DNA of 6,357 nucleotides, from the NCBI GenBank assembly GCA_021776755.1, contig JAJFFI010000152.1, positions 1-6,357 of the forward strand, in the 5' to 3' direction. Made by a program: the position numbers and the translations under genes. Below the pieces are notes generated by a model, which had not been told where the DNA came from, ran no database searches, and was given only the letters and a program-made list of their open reading frames with translations. Shown here one piece after another: positions 1-5,941 of the stretch. The stretch is from Alphaproteobacteria bacterium (GTDB taxonomy: Bacteria > Pseudomonadota > Alphaproteobacteria > JAJFFI01). How positions within the stretch are numbered: the first letter of the stretch is position 1; every line of letters begins with the position of its first letter.

Positions 1-34
1 ACAGCCACCCGCTCTACCGCTGAGCTACACCGGA
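1..34 (-). tRNA. tRNA-Asn (probable), 5' part only, cut by window edge
   Basis: Read on the minus strand, the first 34 bases give a standard tRNA 5' half: acceptor arm TCCGGTG, then TA at positions 8-9, a D stem GCTC/GAGC around the loop AGCGGTA, one linker base, the anticodon-stem arm GGTGG, and loop bases CTGT. Under standard numbering (position 17 absent) the anticodon begins G34-U35, so it is GUN: Asn, Asp, Tyr or His. A first base of U fits bacterial tRNA-Asn, whereas Asp and His normally begin with G, so Asn(GUU) is preferred. The third anticodon base and the rest of the molecule lie outside the window, so the identity is inferred. Confidence 0.8.
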
Positions 35-51
35 TCAGTATCGGGCGCGGC

Positions 52-81
52 TTATAGCAGACCGCCGTTGTCGCGGTCCAG
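52..81 (-). promoter_or_regulatory. Possible promoter of the minus-strand tRNA
   Basis: On the minus strand, CTGGAC (76-81) and CTATAA (52-57) are separated by 18 bp. The -10-like box would start transcription about ten bases before the mature tRNA 5' end, a normal short tRNA leader. The -35 match is poor, so this rests mainly on the -10 box and its position. Confidence 0.4.
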
Positions 82-182
82 TGCCGTTCGTGCCCGCAGG
101 GACGCTATCAGGGGAGACTTAACACAGCCTTGACGGCGCGGGTCACGAAATAGGCGTGCGCGGGAAGTTTGGCAAGCAGGGA

Positions 183-210
183 TTGGCTATTCCGGTATTT
201 GATCTATTAT
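183..210 (+). promoter_or_regulatory. Promoter of the LysR-type regulator gene
   Basis: TTGGCT (183-188) and TATTAT (205-210) are separated by 16 bp, close to the sigma-70 consensus. Transcription would start near 217, leaving a leader of about 32 bases before the ATG at 249. The segment 187-237 is clearly A+T-rich in an otherwise G+C-rich window. The -10 box lies inside an inverted repeat (199-213), so a protein bound there would compete with RNA polymerase. Confidence 0.6.
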
Positions 211-229
211 CAAGTTATCAATGCCAAAT
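197..229. promoter_or_regulatory. Symmetric LysR-type operator overlapping the promoter
   Basis: TTGAT (199-203), five bases, then ATCAA (209-213) form a perfect inverted repeat that fits the T-N11-A core of LysR-type boxes. The heptamer TTATCAA occurs twice in tandem, at 207-213 and 215-221. An outer pair ATTTG (197-201) and CAAAT (225-229) adds further symmetry. Negative autoregulation from a site over the gene's own promoter is common in LysR families. That this gene's product binds here is inferred from position only. Confidence 0.5.
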
Positions 230-248
230 TGAGATATCGGGGCTGGCC

Positions 249-1133
249 ATGGACGTATCCGATCTGCGTGTCTTCGAGACGGTCGCCCGGCTGGGCGGGA
301 TGACGGCGGCCGCCACCGAGCTTCACACAGTGCAGTCCAATGTGACGACGCGGGTGCGCATCCTCGAGGACGATGTCGGCATGCCGCTGTTCGAGCGCCA
401 CAGCCGGGGGGTGCGGACGACGCCGGCGGGGGAGCGCTTGCTGCCCTATGCACGCCGGGTGAGGGCGCTGGTCGAAGAGGCGCGCCGGGCGGCCCGCGAT
501 GAGGGCGATCCCGGAGGCACGCTCACGATAGGATCGCTCGAGACGACGGCCGCGGCCCGGCTTTCGCCGGTGCTGGCCGAATACGCGGCGCGCTATCCGG
601 CGGTCGATCTGGTGCTGCGCACGGGCACGACGGCGGAACTGATCCGCCAGGTGCTGGCCCGGGACGTCGACGGCGCCTTTGCCGCCGGACCGGTGGATCA
701 TCCCGAACTCGACTGGCAGCCGGTGTTCCGGGAAGAGCTGATGCTGGCGACCGCGCGGTCGGTGCATGACATTGAAGATCTTGCCGCGGCCGACGGGCTC
801 AAGATCGTCGTGTTGCGCGCGGGATGTTCCTATCGCCAGCGGCTCGAAGACCTGCTGGCCCGGCGCGGCCTCGTCGATCTGCGAAAGCTTGAGCTTGGCA
901 CCATCGACGCGATCCTCGGATGTGTCGCGGCAGGGCTCGGCGTCACGCTGTTGCCGCGCGCAACGGTCGAAGCAGCGGTCAAGGCCGGCGCCATTCGCGC
1001 GCATGCCTTGCCGCCAAAGGATGCACAGGTGGAAACCGGCTTCGTCCGGAGGCGCGAGGCCTTTGTTCCAAGCGCGCTCACTGCCTTCCTCGCGATGGCC
1101 AACGAACCGTCCGCCGCGCTGGCGGCCCAATAG
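249..1133 (+). CDS. LysR-family transcriptional regulator
   Basis: A 294-residue protein, the usual LysR length. An N-terminal winged helix-turn-helix occupies about residues 4-62: the recognition-helix region is TVQSNVTTRVRILE (27-40), followed by the family signature GMPLFERHSRGVRTTPAGE (44-62). A linker helix (about 65-90) leads into a periplasmic-binding-protein-like effector domain from about residue 90. The effector domain carries GCSYRQRLE (192-200) and a GCVAAGLGVTLLPRA segment, which recall the YofA/SoxR/GltR-like subgroup; this subgroup call is from memory and the ligand is unknown. The ATG at 249 is chosen because family homology starts at once and GGGG (239-242) gives a weak ribosome site. 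A GTG at 156 is in frame, but it would lie upstream of the promoter and add 31 residues of non-family sequence. The flavin-oxidase gene begins about 100 bp downstream on the same strand and is a candidate target. Confidence 0.93.
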   Translation: MDVSDLRVFETVARLGGMTAAATELHTVQSNVTTRVRILEDDVGMPLFERHSRGVRTTPAGERLLPYARRVRALVEEARRAARDEGDPGGTLTIGSLETTAAARLSPVLAEYAARYPAVDLVLRTGTTAELIRQVLARDVDGAFAAGPVDHPELDWQPVFREELMLATARSVHDIEDLAAADGLKIVVLRAGCSYRQRLEDLLARRGLVDLRKLELGTIDAILGCVAAGLGVTLLPRATVEAAVKAGAIRAHALPPKDAQVETGFVRRREAFVPSALTAFLAMANEPSAALAAQ

Positions 1134-1235
1134 CGCCATCTGGAAACCCGATACCGGCCATCCCGGATAACCGTTTTACCGGCACCGGGCCGGGACCTAC
1201 CTTTCCAGCCAGATGAATTTCCAGGATTGTTCGCC

Positions 1236-2303
1236 ATGCCCTTCCAGACCGCCTTGACCGAACGCCTCGGCATTGCCCATCCGATCATCCAGGCGCCGAT
1301 GGCGGGAGGTGGGGACACGCCGGAACTCGTGATCGCGGTGGGCGAGGCCGGGGGGCTTGGCTCGATCGCCGGGGCCTATCGGACACCGGACCAGATCGCA
1401 GCCGTCACCAAGCAGGTCCGGGCGGCAAGCGCCGCTCCGTTCTCGGTGAATCTGTTCGCCCCAGAACCGGCGCCGTCCAAGCCCGACAACGAGGACGCCG
1501 CCCGGGCCGCTGTTGCGGGCTACTACGTCGAACTGGGGCTTCCGGTGCCGGGCGATCTGGATGAGGCCGGGTTCCGCTTTGAGGCGCAGCTCGAGGCAGC
1601 GCTTGAGAGCGGCGCGCGTGTAATCAGCTTCACCTTCGGGATCCCGCCGCGCGACGCGATCGACGCGATCAAACAGAGGGAAATCCTGCTCGCCTGTACC
1701 GCAACCTCGGTCACCGAGGCGCGTGCGCTGGCGGCCGCGGGCGCCGACATGATCGTGGCGCAAGGAGGGGAAGCCGGCGGGCATCGTGGCAGCTTTCCGG
1801 GGTCGGCGGCGCATGTCATCGGCACGGTCGCGCTGGTGCCGCAGATCGTCGATGTGGTCGACGTGCCGGTGATCGCCTCGGGCGGGATCATGGACGGGCG
1901 CGGTATTGCCGCTTCCCTCGCACTCGGGGCCGATGCCGTGCAGATGGGCACGGTGTTCCTGACGACAGAGGAAGCCGGCATCCCCGAGGCCTACAAGCAG
2001 GTCATCCTCGATGCCCGCGAAGACGAGACCCGGATCACCCGGGCGTTCTCGGGACGGGCGGCGCGCGGCATCGAGAACCGGTTCCTGCGCGAGGTTGGCG
2101 AGGCCAGCGCGATCCTGCCGTTCCCGCTGCAGAATGCCCTGACGCGATCGCTCCGGAAGGCCGCCGGCGAGCGCGGCCGGACCGAGTTTCTGTCGCTCTG
2201 GGCCGGGCAGGGGCTGGGTCTCGCCAAGCAAGGCACGGCTGCTGACCTGATGGCGAACCTGGTCTCGGGGCTCGACGCCGCGGCCGCGCGATTCAGGTCC
2301 TGA
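1236..2303 (+). CDS. Nitronate monooxygenase (2-nitropropane dioxygenase family)
   Basis: A 355-residue FMN-dependent TIM-barrel protein. The family oxidises alkyl nitronates, such as propionate 3-nitronate, to a carbonyl compound and nitrite in the cytoplasm, using oxygen. Visible motifs in order: PIIQAPMAGG (16-25) at the first strand, GGLGSI (39-44), FSVNLF shortly after, QGGEAGGHRG (176-185) with the expected active-site His183, ASGGIMDGRG (214-223), and ALGADAVQMGT (229-239), the last two forming the FMN phosphate cradle. These match the class I nitronate monooxygenase pattern. The related enoyl reductase FabK shares the fold, but the AGGH motif and the absence of a fatty-acid gene context favour the oxidase. 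The ATG at 1236 has AGGA (1223-1226) nine bases upstream; the in-frame TTG at 1227 touches that site and is unlikely. It follows the LysR gene by 102 bp with no clear promoter of its own, so read-through or regulator-dependent expression is plausible. It converges on tRNA-Cys. Confidence 0.88.
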   Translation: MPFQTALTERLGIAHPIIQAPMAGGGDTPELVIAVGEAGGLGSIAGAYRTPDQIAAVTKQVRAASAAPFSVNLFAPEPAPSKPDNEDAARAAVAGYYVELGLPVPGDLDEAGFRFEAQLEAALESGARVISFTFGIPPRDAIDAIKQREILLACTATSVTEARALAAAGADMIVAQGGEAGGHRGSFPGSAAHVIGTVALVPQIVDVVDVPVIASGGIMDGRGIAASLALGADAVQMGTVFLTTEEAGIPEAYKQVILDAREDETRITRAFSGRAARGIENRFLREVGEASAILPFPLQNALTRSLRKAAGERGRTEFLSLWAGQGLGLAKQGTAADLMANLVSGLDAAAARFRS

Positions 2304-2331
2304 TACGCGCGTTTGGTCTGGAGCGGGGAAA

Positions 2332-2405
2332 TGGAGGCCCGGGCCGGAATCGAACCGACCTAAAAGGATTTGCAGTCCTCTGCATAGCCAATCTGCCACC
2401 GGGCC
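2332..2405 (-). tRNA. tRNA-Cys (GCA)
   Basis: A complete cloverleaf on the minus strand. The acceptor stem GGCCCGG/CCGGGCC is perfect (2399-2405 with 2336-2342). The D arm is GCAG ATTGGCTA TGC, the anticodon stem is GAGGA/TCCTT around the loop CTGCAAA with anticodon GCA (plus-strand 2371-2373), the variable loop is short, and the T arm carries TTCGATT. The discriminator base is T (2335), as is usual for tRNA-Cys, and CCA is encoded (2332-2334). The gene is convergent with the flavin-oxidase gene, leaving 28 bp between them with no obvious terminator hairpin. Confidence 0.97.
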
Positions 2406-2458
2406 ACATGTCCGCGAGACACATGCACGCTGCGGGTCCCGTCCGCGAGCGAGGGCGA

Positions 2459-2487
2459 CATATAGGGCGCGGCCCCTTTGTGGTCAA
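2459..2487 (-). promoter_or_regulatory. Promoter of tRNA-Cys
   Basis: On the minus strand TTGACC (2482-2487) and TATATG (2459-2464) are separated by exactly 17 bp. Transcription would start near 2452, giving a 5' leader of about 46 bases to be removed by RNase P. The leader region holds CACATG twice (2405-2410 and 2420-2425) and GTCCGCGAG twice (2410-2418 and 2441-2449); I assign these no function. Confidence 0.65.
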
Positions 2488-2538
2488 CCAAATGCAGGTG
2501 GCGGCGCATCGACGCCATCGTCTCCGGATTTCGGTCGA

Positions 2539-2567
2539 TTGTCAGTCGGCGCCACGCAAAGTATATA
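2539..2567 (+). promoter_or_regulatory. Promoter of the pcm-like gene (and probably tolC)
   Basis: TTGTCA (2539-2544) and TATATA (2562-2567) are separated by 17 bp, a strong sigma-70-like match. The expected start near 2574 leaves a leader of about 60 bases before the ATG at 2634. It lies about 50 bp from, and points away from, the tRNA-Cys promoter, so the 228-bp gap 2406-2633 is a divergent control region. Confidence 0.65.
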
Positions 2568-2633
2568 GGCGGGAGTTCTTCACTCTGGCCGTGTTCGCGT
2601 CCCGCCGACCGGCCTCCAGGCGAGAGCATTCGG

Positions 2634-3305
2634 ATGGATAATTTCGCGCGCGCGCGTCACAACATGGTCGAGAGTCAGATCCGGACCAACAAGGTGACGG
2701 ACGATATGCTGCTCGCGGCCCTCGGCGATGTTCCGCGCGAACGGTTCGTGCCGAAAGCGCAGCGGGGCATCGCTTACGTCGATGAGGACATTCCGATCGG
2801 CGGCGGGCGCTATCTCATGGAGCCGATGGTGCTGGCCCGGCTGCTGCAGGAAATCCTGATTGAAAAGGATGACATCGCCCTCGATGTCGGCGCGGCCACC
2901 GGCTACAACGCCGCCGTGATGGCGCGGCTTGCCGGCACCACGGTCGCACTCGACCGCGACGCCGACCTTGTGCAGCACGCGACCGCGGCCTTCGAGGAAC
3001 TCCACATCGACAACGCGGTGGCCGTCGAGGGCGAGCTTGCCAAAGGCTACGCACGTCAGGGGCCCTATAACGTCATTCTGCTGTCGGGCATGGTTCCCAA
3101 GGTGCCGATTTCGCTGTTCGAGCAGCTGTCAGAAGGCGGGCGGCTCGGCGCGATTGTGCCGGGCGACCATGGGCCGGCCGGGCAGGGCATGTCGCGGGCA
3201 ATGATCTACCGGAAATCCGGCGGCGTGGTCTCCGGACGTATCCTGTTCGATGCGGCCGTGCCGATGCTGCCGGGCTTCGAACAGGAAGAAGCATTTGTAT
3301 TCTGA
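2634..3305 (+). CDS. pcm: Protein-L-isoaspartate O-methyltransferase-like protein
   Basis: A 223-residue class I S-adenosylmethionine methyltransferase of the Pcm family; E. coli Pcm has about 208 residues. Canonical members methylate isoaspartyl residues of damaged proteins so that they can return to aspartate. The N-terminal pattern R-x-x-M-V-x-x-Q-I (about 8-16), then VPRERFVP (33-40) and Y-x-D-E-x-x-P-I-G (48-56), is typical, and LDVGAATGYNAAVMARLA (83-100) is the SAM-binding motif I, with Asp107 at the end of the next strand. The substrate loop is unusual: where Pcm has G-Q-T-I-S-Q-P, this protein has GRYLMEP (58-64), so the conserved serine is replaced by Met62. The exact substrate is therefore uncertain. 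The ATG at 2634 has GAGAG (2622-2626) upstream and starts at family homology; the open frame reaches back to 2478 but crosses the promoter. It is followed by tolC at 110 bp. Confidence 0.88.
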   Translation: MDNFARARHNMVESQIRTNKVTDDMLLAALGDVPRERFVPKAQRGIAYVDEDIPIGGGRYLMEPMVLARLLQEILIEKDDIALDVGAATGYNAAVMARLAGTTVALDRDADLVQHATAAFEELHIDNAVAVEGELAKGYARQGPYNVILLSGMVPKVPISLFEQLSEGGRLGAIVPGDHGPAGQGMSRAMIYRKSGGVVSGRILFDAAVPMLPGFEQEEAFVF

Positions 3306-3337
3306 GCAGGTGCTGGCTCCGGGGACATTCCGGGGCT

Positions 3338-3395
3338 GGAGGAACGTAGGACGATGAAACCGGATGCACTGAACATCCGGACATGGACGGGATGA
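3338..3395 (+). other. Strong ribosome site and 13-codon mini-ORF before tolC
   Basis: GGAGGA (3338-3343) is the best Shine-Dalgarno match in the window. It lies 10 bases before an ATG at 3354, which opens a 13-codon frame, MKPDALNIRTWTG, ending at TGA 3393-3395. Its frame differs from tolC, and it stops 20 bases before the ATG at 3416. The ORF spans the inverted repeat at 3360-3380. This could be a leader peptide or translational coupler for tolC, or a chance ORF next to a remnant ribosome site. Confidence 0.35.
3360..3380. repeat. Perfect 7-bp inverted repeat in the pcm-tolC gap
   Basis: CCGGATG (3360-3366) and CATCCGG (3374-3380) are perfect inverse complements around the seven-base loop CACTGAA. 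No run of T follows, so it does not look like an intrinsic terminator. It could be an mRNA hairpin between the two coding regions or a dyad operator for a dimeric repressor. Confidence 0.6.
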
Positions 3396-3415
3396 GAGCG
3401 TAGTTCGAAGCAGAT

Positions 3416-4876
3416 ATGGGGATTGAGGTGGCAGGCAGGAAATTTCGGAGTACGGCGCGAACGACGTCGATGCGGGCGAGCTTGTGGATCGCCCTCGGGT
3501 TAGTGCTGTCGGCGGCGTTTGCCATGTCCGCCCACGCTCAGACCTCATTGCTCAAGGACGCCTTTGCCAAGGCATACGCCGGCAATCCGACGCTGGAGGC
3601 CGCCCGCGCCGAATTACGCTCGGTCGACGAACAGATGCCCCAGGCGCTGTCCAATTTCCGCCCGACGATTACCGGCAGTTTCGATATCGGCAAGCGGCGC
3701 AGCTTCACAAGCAACCGCAGCAGCAATTTCGGCGCATCGGGCGGGTCGTTCAAAAACAAGCAAAACACCACGCCCAGTACCTACGGGCTCACAGTCGAGC
3801 AGCCGATCTTCCGGGGCTTCCGGTCGTTTGCTGAAACGCGCCAGGCGCTGGCCACGATCCGGGCCCAGAGGGCGCGCCTGATCACGACCGAGCAGACGAC
3901 CCTGTTGCAGACCGTTACCGCGTTCATGGACGTGGTGCGCGACCAGGCGGTGCTGCAACTCAACATCAACAATCTCCGGGTGCTGACCCGGCAATTGCGC
4001 GCGACCCGCGACCGTTTCGGCGTCGGCGAAGTGACCCGGACGGATGTCGCCCAGGCCGAGGCGCGGCTTGCAAGCGCGCTGGGCGACCGGGTCCAGTCGG
4101 AGGGCGATCTCGACGCGTCCCGGGCACGGTTCCGCGAGGTCGTGGGCGACTTGCCGGGCAAGTTGAAACAACCGGCGAGACCAAAGGGGTTGCCGAAGAC
4201 CCTGGACGAGGCGGTTGCCGAGGCTTCCCGCCGCGAACCCACGGTTGTCGCAGCGCTCTATACCGAGCGCGCAGCCCGCGAGAATGTCGATGTCATCGGC
4301 GGCGAGTTGCTGCCCCAGATCAGCGTCCGGGGCGACTTCACCCGGAGTTCCGAGACCAACGGTCCGGAAGGCCTCTCGGACAGCGATACGGTGACCTTCC
4401 AGATCACCATCCCGCTCTATCAGGCCGGCGCCACCACGTCGCGGCTGCGGGCGGCCAAGCAGGTCGTGAGCCAGCGCCGCATGGAAATGATCGCCGCCCG
4501 GCGCGGCGCGGTGCAGGAAGCGACCCGTGCCTGGGAAGCCTATGAGTCCGCCACCGCCCAGTTGAAAGCCTTCCGGTCAGCGGTCAAGGCGAACCGCATC
4601 GCGCTGAACGGCGTGCGCGAAGAGGCCTCGGCGGGTCTGCGCACCGTGCTCGACACGCTGGATGCGGAGCAGGAATTGCTGACCGCCCAGGTCAATCTGG
4701 TCCGCGCAAACCGGAACTCCGTCGTGGCCGCCTATGAGGTGCTTTCCGCGATCGGACGGCTCACCGCCGCCGAACTCGGACTGAATGTCGACCGGTACGA
4801 TCCGACCCGATACTACGAATCAGTCAAGTGGAAGTTCTGGGGCCTCGGGGACCGCTTGCCGCCGAAGAGCGAGTAG
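3416..4876 (+). CDS. tolC: TolC-family outer-membrane channel protein
   Basis: A protein of up to 486 residues of the TolC/type I secretion outer-membrane family. Trimers form a beta-barrel in the outer membrane and an alpha-helical tunnel across the periplasm, working with an inner-membrane transporter and adaptor to export proteins or drugs. A signal peptide is clear: basic N-terminus, hydrophobic stretch about 22-37, and AHA|Q cleavage after residue 41. The mature part has the two tandem halves of the family. The first begins LLKDAFAKAYAGNPTL and includes VEQPIFRGF and FGVGEVTRTDVAQAEARL; the second begins LDEAVAEASRREP and includes ITIPLYQAGATTSRLRAAK and VLDTLDAEQELLTAQVNLV. The C-terminal end YDPTRYYESVKWKFWGLG is typical of alphaproteobacterial members. 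The start is uncertain: ATG 3416 has only GAAG nearby, GTG 3428 follows GGGGA, and ATG 3470 gives the most usual short signal peptide. No inner-membrane partner genes lie in the window. Likely co-transcribed with the upstream methyltransferase gene. Confidence 0.93.
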   Translation: MGIEVAGRKFRSTARTTSMRASLWIALGLVLSAAFAMSAHAQTSLLKDAFAKAYAGNPTLEAARAELRSVDEQMPQALSNFRPTITGSFDIGKRRSFTSNRSSNFGASGGSFKNKQNTTPSTYGLTVEQPIFRGFRSFAETRQALATIRAQRARLITTEQTTLLQTVTAFMDVVRDQAVLQLNINNLRVLTRQLRATRDRFGVGEVTRTDVAQAEARLASALGDRVQSEGDLDASRARFREVVGDLPGKLKQPARPKGLPKTLDEAVAEASRREPTVVAALYTERAARENVDVIGGELLPQISVRGDFTRSSETNGPEGLSDSDTVTFQITIPLYQAGATTSRLRAAKQVVSQRRMEMIAARRGAVQEATRAWEAYESATAQLKAFRSAVKANRIALNGVREEASAGLRTVLDTLDAEQELLTAQVNLVRANRNSVVAAYEVLSAIGRLTAAELGLNVDRYDPTRYYESVKWKFWGLGDRLPPKSE

Positions 4877-4943
4877 CCGCTTTCCAATTCCCCGGAGTTT
4901 TGCGGCCAAGTGCCCGGAAACCGGCAAGAACTCGCCATTTCTT

Positions 4944-4971
4944 TTGAATATCTTTACTTTACCCTGATACC
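4944..4971 (+). promoter_or_regulatory. Possible promoter of the popZ-like gene
   Basis: TTGAAT (4944-4949) and GATACC (4966-4971) are separated by 16 bp, inside an A+T-rich patch (about 4936-4970) of the 127-bp gap after tolC. The -10 match is poor. A start near 4978 would leave a short leader containing GGAG (4990-4993). Confidence 0.3.
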
Positions 4972-5003
4972 CTCCGGGCAGATACTGCTGGAGAAACAGG
5001 CAC

Positions 5004-5732
5004 ATGACGGCACAGGCACAACTTGACGATACTGATATGAGCGACCCGCAAGGCCAGCAAGATCCGTCGATGGAGGAGATTCTCGCATCCATCCGGCGGA
5101 TCATTTCGGAAGGCGTCGAGGAGCAGGAGGGCGAGCAGCAGGCTGCCGGCCCCGCATCCCCATCGCCGGAACCCGAAGACGAAGACGAAGTGCTGGAGCT
5201 GGTCGAGGCCGAAGAGCCTGACGACGACGTGCTCGATCTGACGACCGCGATTGCAGATGACGGCACGACTGCGGAGCTTGAGGACGAAGAGCCCGAGGAA
5301 GACGTCACCATGGTGATGCGGGAGCCGGAACCTGAGCCCGAGCCGGAACCGTTTCCGGAGCCCGAGCTCGAAATGCTTTCCGAACCGGAGCCCGAACCCG
5401 AGCCCGAGCCGCTTCCGGAACCTGAGCCGGAACCCGTCATGCAAAGCTTCACACCGCCGCCGCCCGCGGATACCGGCGACCGGCTGGTCTCCGATGATTC
5501 CGCGCATGAGGCGCGCGACGCCTTCGCCGAGCTCGCCCAGGCGGTCGAACGCGAGGAACCGAAGCCAGCCCCCGTGGCAGACCCGGTGCCGATCGGCCAC
5601 GGCGCGCGGACGCTGGAAGAGATGGTTCTCGAATCGCTCCGCCCGATGCTGAAAGGCTGGCTCGACCAGAACCTGCCCGACATGGTCGAGCGGCTGGTCA
5701 AGGAAGAGATCCAGCGCCTCGCCCGGCGCTGA
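5004..5732 (+). CDS. popZ: PopZ-like polar organising protein (DUF2497)
   Basis: A 242-residue acidic protein with PopZ architecture. A short N-terminal helix [15 protein letters not shown] (21-35) is the client-binding region in Caulobacter PopZ. A disordered Pro/Glu/Asp linker follows, then the C-terminal block [20 protein letters not shown] (203-222) continuing to Arg242, which forms the oligomerising helices. PopZ self-assembles at the cell pole into a condensate that holds ParB-parS and cell-cycle regulators. Here the linker runs from about 38 to 202, roughly twice that of Caulobacter PopZ (about 177 residues in total). It has more than forty acidic residues and one basic residue (Arg106) between 38 and 146, including two (EP)5 blocks. 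ATG 5004 has GGAG (4990-4993) ten bases upstream; ATG 5037 (residue 12, MSDPQGQQ) matches the start of Caulobacter PopZ but lacks a ribosome site, so either may be used. It lies between tolC and valS. Confidence 0.92.
   Translation: MTAQAQLDDTDMSDPQGQQDPSMEEILASIRRIISEGVEEQEGEQQAAGPASPSPEPEDEDEVLELVEAEEPDDDVLDLTTAIADDGTTAELEDEEPEEDVTMVMREPEPEPEPEPFPEPELEMLSEPEPEPEPEPLPEPEPEPVMQSFTPPPPADTGDRLVSDDSAHEARDAFAELAQAVEREEPKPAPVADPVPIGHGARTLEEMVLESLRPMLKGWLDQNLPDMVERLVKEEIQRLARR
5322..5435 (+). repeat. 60-bp imperfect tandem repeat coding for (EP)5-rich units
   Basis: Codons 107-121 read (EP)5-F-PEPE and codons 127-141 read (EP)5-L-PEPE, so the unit recurs with a period of exactly 20 codons (starts at 5322 and 5382); a third partial run EPEP ends at codon 144. 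Within the units GAA/GAG and CCG/CCC/CCT alternate freely, so the DNA copies have diverged while the peptide pattern is kept. It lies wholly inside the popZ-like linker. Confidence 0.8.
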
Positions 5733-5762
5733 CGACGATTTACCGAAGACCGTGATGCGGCA

Positions 5763-5789
5763 GGGTGCCTCCTTACCGGGGCGCCCTTT
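5763..5789 (+). terminator. Probable terminator of the popZ-like gene
   Basis: Bases 5763-5771 pair with 5778-5786 to form a nine-bp stem with two G-U pairs and a six-base loop CTTACC. It is followed at once by TTTCT and lies 30 bp after the popZ-like stop. The stem is G+C-rich, but the T run is only three long, so termination may be incomplete. Confidence 0.5.
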
Positions 5790-5829
5790 CTGCATCTGGA
5801 CCTGCGCCCGGCGGCATTCGTCGCGCACT

Positions 5830-5858
5830 CTGTTGAGAGAGCGCCTGTTGATAGAGCG
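5830..5858. repeat. 14-bp direct repeat upstream of valS, with overlapping dyad
   Basis: CTGTTGAGAGAGCG (5830-5843) recurs as CTGTTGATAGAGCG (5845-5858), one mismatch, with a period of 15 bp. The first copy also forms the right half of a dyad: GCGC-A-CTCT (5823-5831), the loop GTTG, then AGAG-A-GCGC (5836-5844). The second copy contains the -35 box of the likely valS promoter. An activator or repressor site is possible but unproven. Confidence 0.6.
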
Positions 5859-5876
5859 GGATCGAAGCACTAAAAC
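5848..5876 (+). promoter_or_regulatory. Likely promoter of valS
   Basis: TTGATA (5848-5853) and TAAAAC (5871-5876) are separated by 17 bp. Transcription would start near 5883 and give a leader of about 60 bases before the ATG at 5942. The -35 box lies in the second copy of the 14-bp direct repeat. Confidence 0.5.
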
Positions 5877-5878
5877 CA

Positions 5879-5923
5879 GCGCGGTTTCCCAAAGACAATC
5901 GAAACGCGCCAGCCGTCGGCGCG
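5879..5923 (+). other. Two mutually exclusive helices in the valS leader
   Basis: Helix A pairs GCGC (5879-5882) and GTTTC (5884-5888) with GAAAC and GCGC (5901-5909), leaving G5883 bulged and a 12-base loop. Helix B pairs CGCGCC (5905-5910) with GGCGCG (5918-5923) and ends at the base before the ribosome site AGAAGGA (5924-5930). The two share 5905-5909 and cannot form together. If transcription starts near 5883, only the GTTTC part of helix A is in the RNA. Confidence 0.35.
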
Positions 5924-5941
5924 AGAAGGATCATTCCGGCG

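Noticed and set aside
130..158. TTGACG at 130-135 as a further plus-strand promoter.
   Set aside because: No acceptable -10 box lies 16-18 bp downstream; the pair at 183-210 is much better.
156..248. In-frame GTG extension of the LysR gene.
   Set aside because: It would place the start upstream of the promoter and operator and add 31 residues absent from the family.
210..1139. A 309-residue minus-strand open frame opposite the LysR gene.
   Set aside because: It lacks recognisable domains and has Arg/Gly/Gln-rich composition typical of antisense reading in G+C-rich DNA, while the plus strand has an unmistakable LysR protein.
1197..2399. A 400-residue minus-strand open frame across the nitronate monooxygenase gene and tRNA-Cys.
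   Set aside because: It would begin inside tRNA-Cys and has no family signature; the plus-strand enzyme has all its motifs.
4911..4926. TGCCCGG-AAA-CCGGCA hairpin after tolC as a terminator.
   Set aside because: It needs a bulge, has a three-base loop, and the nearest T-rich tract begins about ten bases later, so it does not form a convincing intrinsic terminator.
5322..5435. Repeat tract considered as a CRISPR array or a non-coding satellite.
   Set aside because: The units have no unique spacers, keep reading frame exactly, and encode the Pro/Glu linker of a recognised protein.
4820..5870. Two long minus-strand open frames opposite the popZ-like gene, one rich in Gly-Ser repeats.
   Set aside because: They are antisense shadows: the GAR-CCN codon repeats read as Gly-Ser or Arg-Phe/Leu-Gly on the other strand. 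They lack family motifs, and one also runs into the end of tolC.
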